Positions 63,886 to 64,000 of a stretch of DNA of 64,000 bases are shown here, one piece after another; the stretch's first letter is position 1; every line of letters starts with the position of its first letter. The stretch comes from Phenylobacterium sp. (GTDB lineage Bacteria; Pseudomonadota; Alphaproteobacteria; Caulobacterales; Caulobacteraceae). The stretch is taken from positions 16,510 to 80,509 of the forward strand of contig JADBYZ010000005.1 in assembly GCA_020402745.1 (NCBI GenBank). Direction: 5' to 3'. The translations under genes and the position numbers were made by a program. A model generated the notes under the pieces. That model saw only the letters and a list, made by a program, of their open reading frames with translations, did no database searches and had not been told where the DNA came from.

Positions 63886-64000
63886 CTATCGCATATAGAT
63901 TCCGCCCATAGAACGACTTGGCTGCGCAAGACCCGCTCGATCAAAAACCGGGAACAAAACGGAATCAGTGACTGCCGTCTTGGACTGCAGCCGCTTACCA

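Overview
This window is a 64 kb stretch of a GC-rich (roughly two-thirds G+C by eye) alphaproteobacterial chromosome. PopZ, CckA, a perfect CtrA box (TTAA-N7-TTAA) and a sigma54-type flagellar promoter together point to Caulobacterales. The flagellar genes are also arranged as I remember them from Caulobacter crescentus (flgB-flgC-fliE-fliQ-fliR-flhB followed by cckA; fliL-fliM divergent from flgF-flgG-flgA-flgH). Phenylobacterium or a near relative is my best guess; the genus is inference. I see no prophage, IS element, integrase, CRISPR array, plasmid origin or rRNA.

Layout. 1-13 kb: housekeeping genes. These are a cut-off VTT/DedA membrane protein, a class I aminotransferase, small DUF4169 and ribbon-helix-helix proteins, a Coq4 homologue, UvrD/PcrA helicase, an alpha/beta hydrolase-hypothetical-prmA run, a GIY-YIG-like protein, a GNAT enzyme, aminopeptidase P and EttA. 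13-24 kb: a TonB-dependent receptor with a good terminator, a DUF900-type lipoprotein hydrolase, a polytopic membrane protein, a large beta-propeller/amidohydrolase fusion and two acyl-CoA dehydrogenases. 24-26 kb: a membrane-bound LytTR regulator, then four direct repeats with LytTR-site spacing, then a small outer-membrane beta-barrel gene. I read this as a probable local signalling circuit. 26-32 kb: valS, popZ, a TolC-type channel, a degenerate PCMT-family protein and tRNA-Cys.

32-40 kb: an unrecognised gene with an AT-rich core heads a tight run with an FMN-binding glutamate-synthase-like protein, a VOC protein and an acyl-CoA synthetase. A secreted M20 peptidase and a convergent acyl-CoA dehydrogenase follow. 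40-56 kb: the flagellar and cell-cycle block. It holds cckA, flhB, fliR, fliQ, fliE, flgC and flgB on the minus strand, divergent from fliO-fliP across a CtrA box. It continues with fliL, fliM, a DUF6468/PflI-like protein, a MotE-like protein and a 972-residue TPR protein, divergent from flgF-flgG-flgA-flgH. 56-64 kb: an xseB-ispA-dxs isoprenoid operon, a GNAT enzyme, a CoxE-like VWA protein, an isolated hexapeptide-repeat transferase, a gene-poor stretch with a dispersed repeat, and an MFS transporter.

How the parts fit. CckA feeds phosphate to CtrA in Caulobacterales. A CtrA site sits between the two early flagellar operons beside cckA, and a sigma54 promoter drives the later rod and ring genes. 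PopZ, the polar organiser, is encoded 11 kb away. The least explained pieces are the LytTR/outer-membrane module, the unknown gene at 32.1-33.2 kb, the fliLM-linked TPR/MotE-like operon and the intergenic repeat families.
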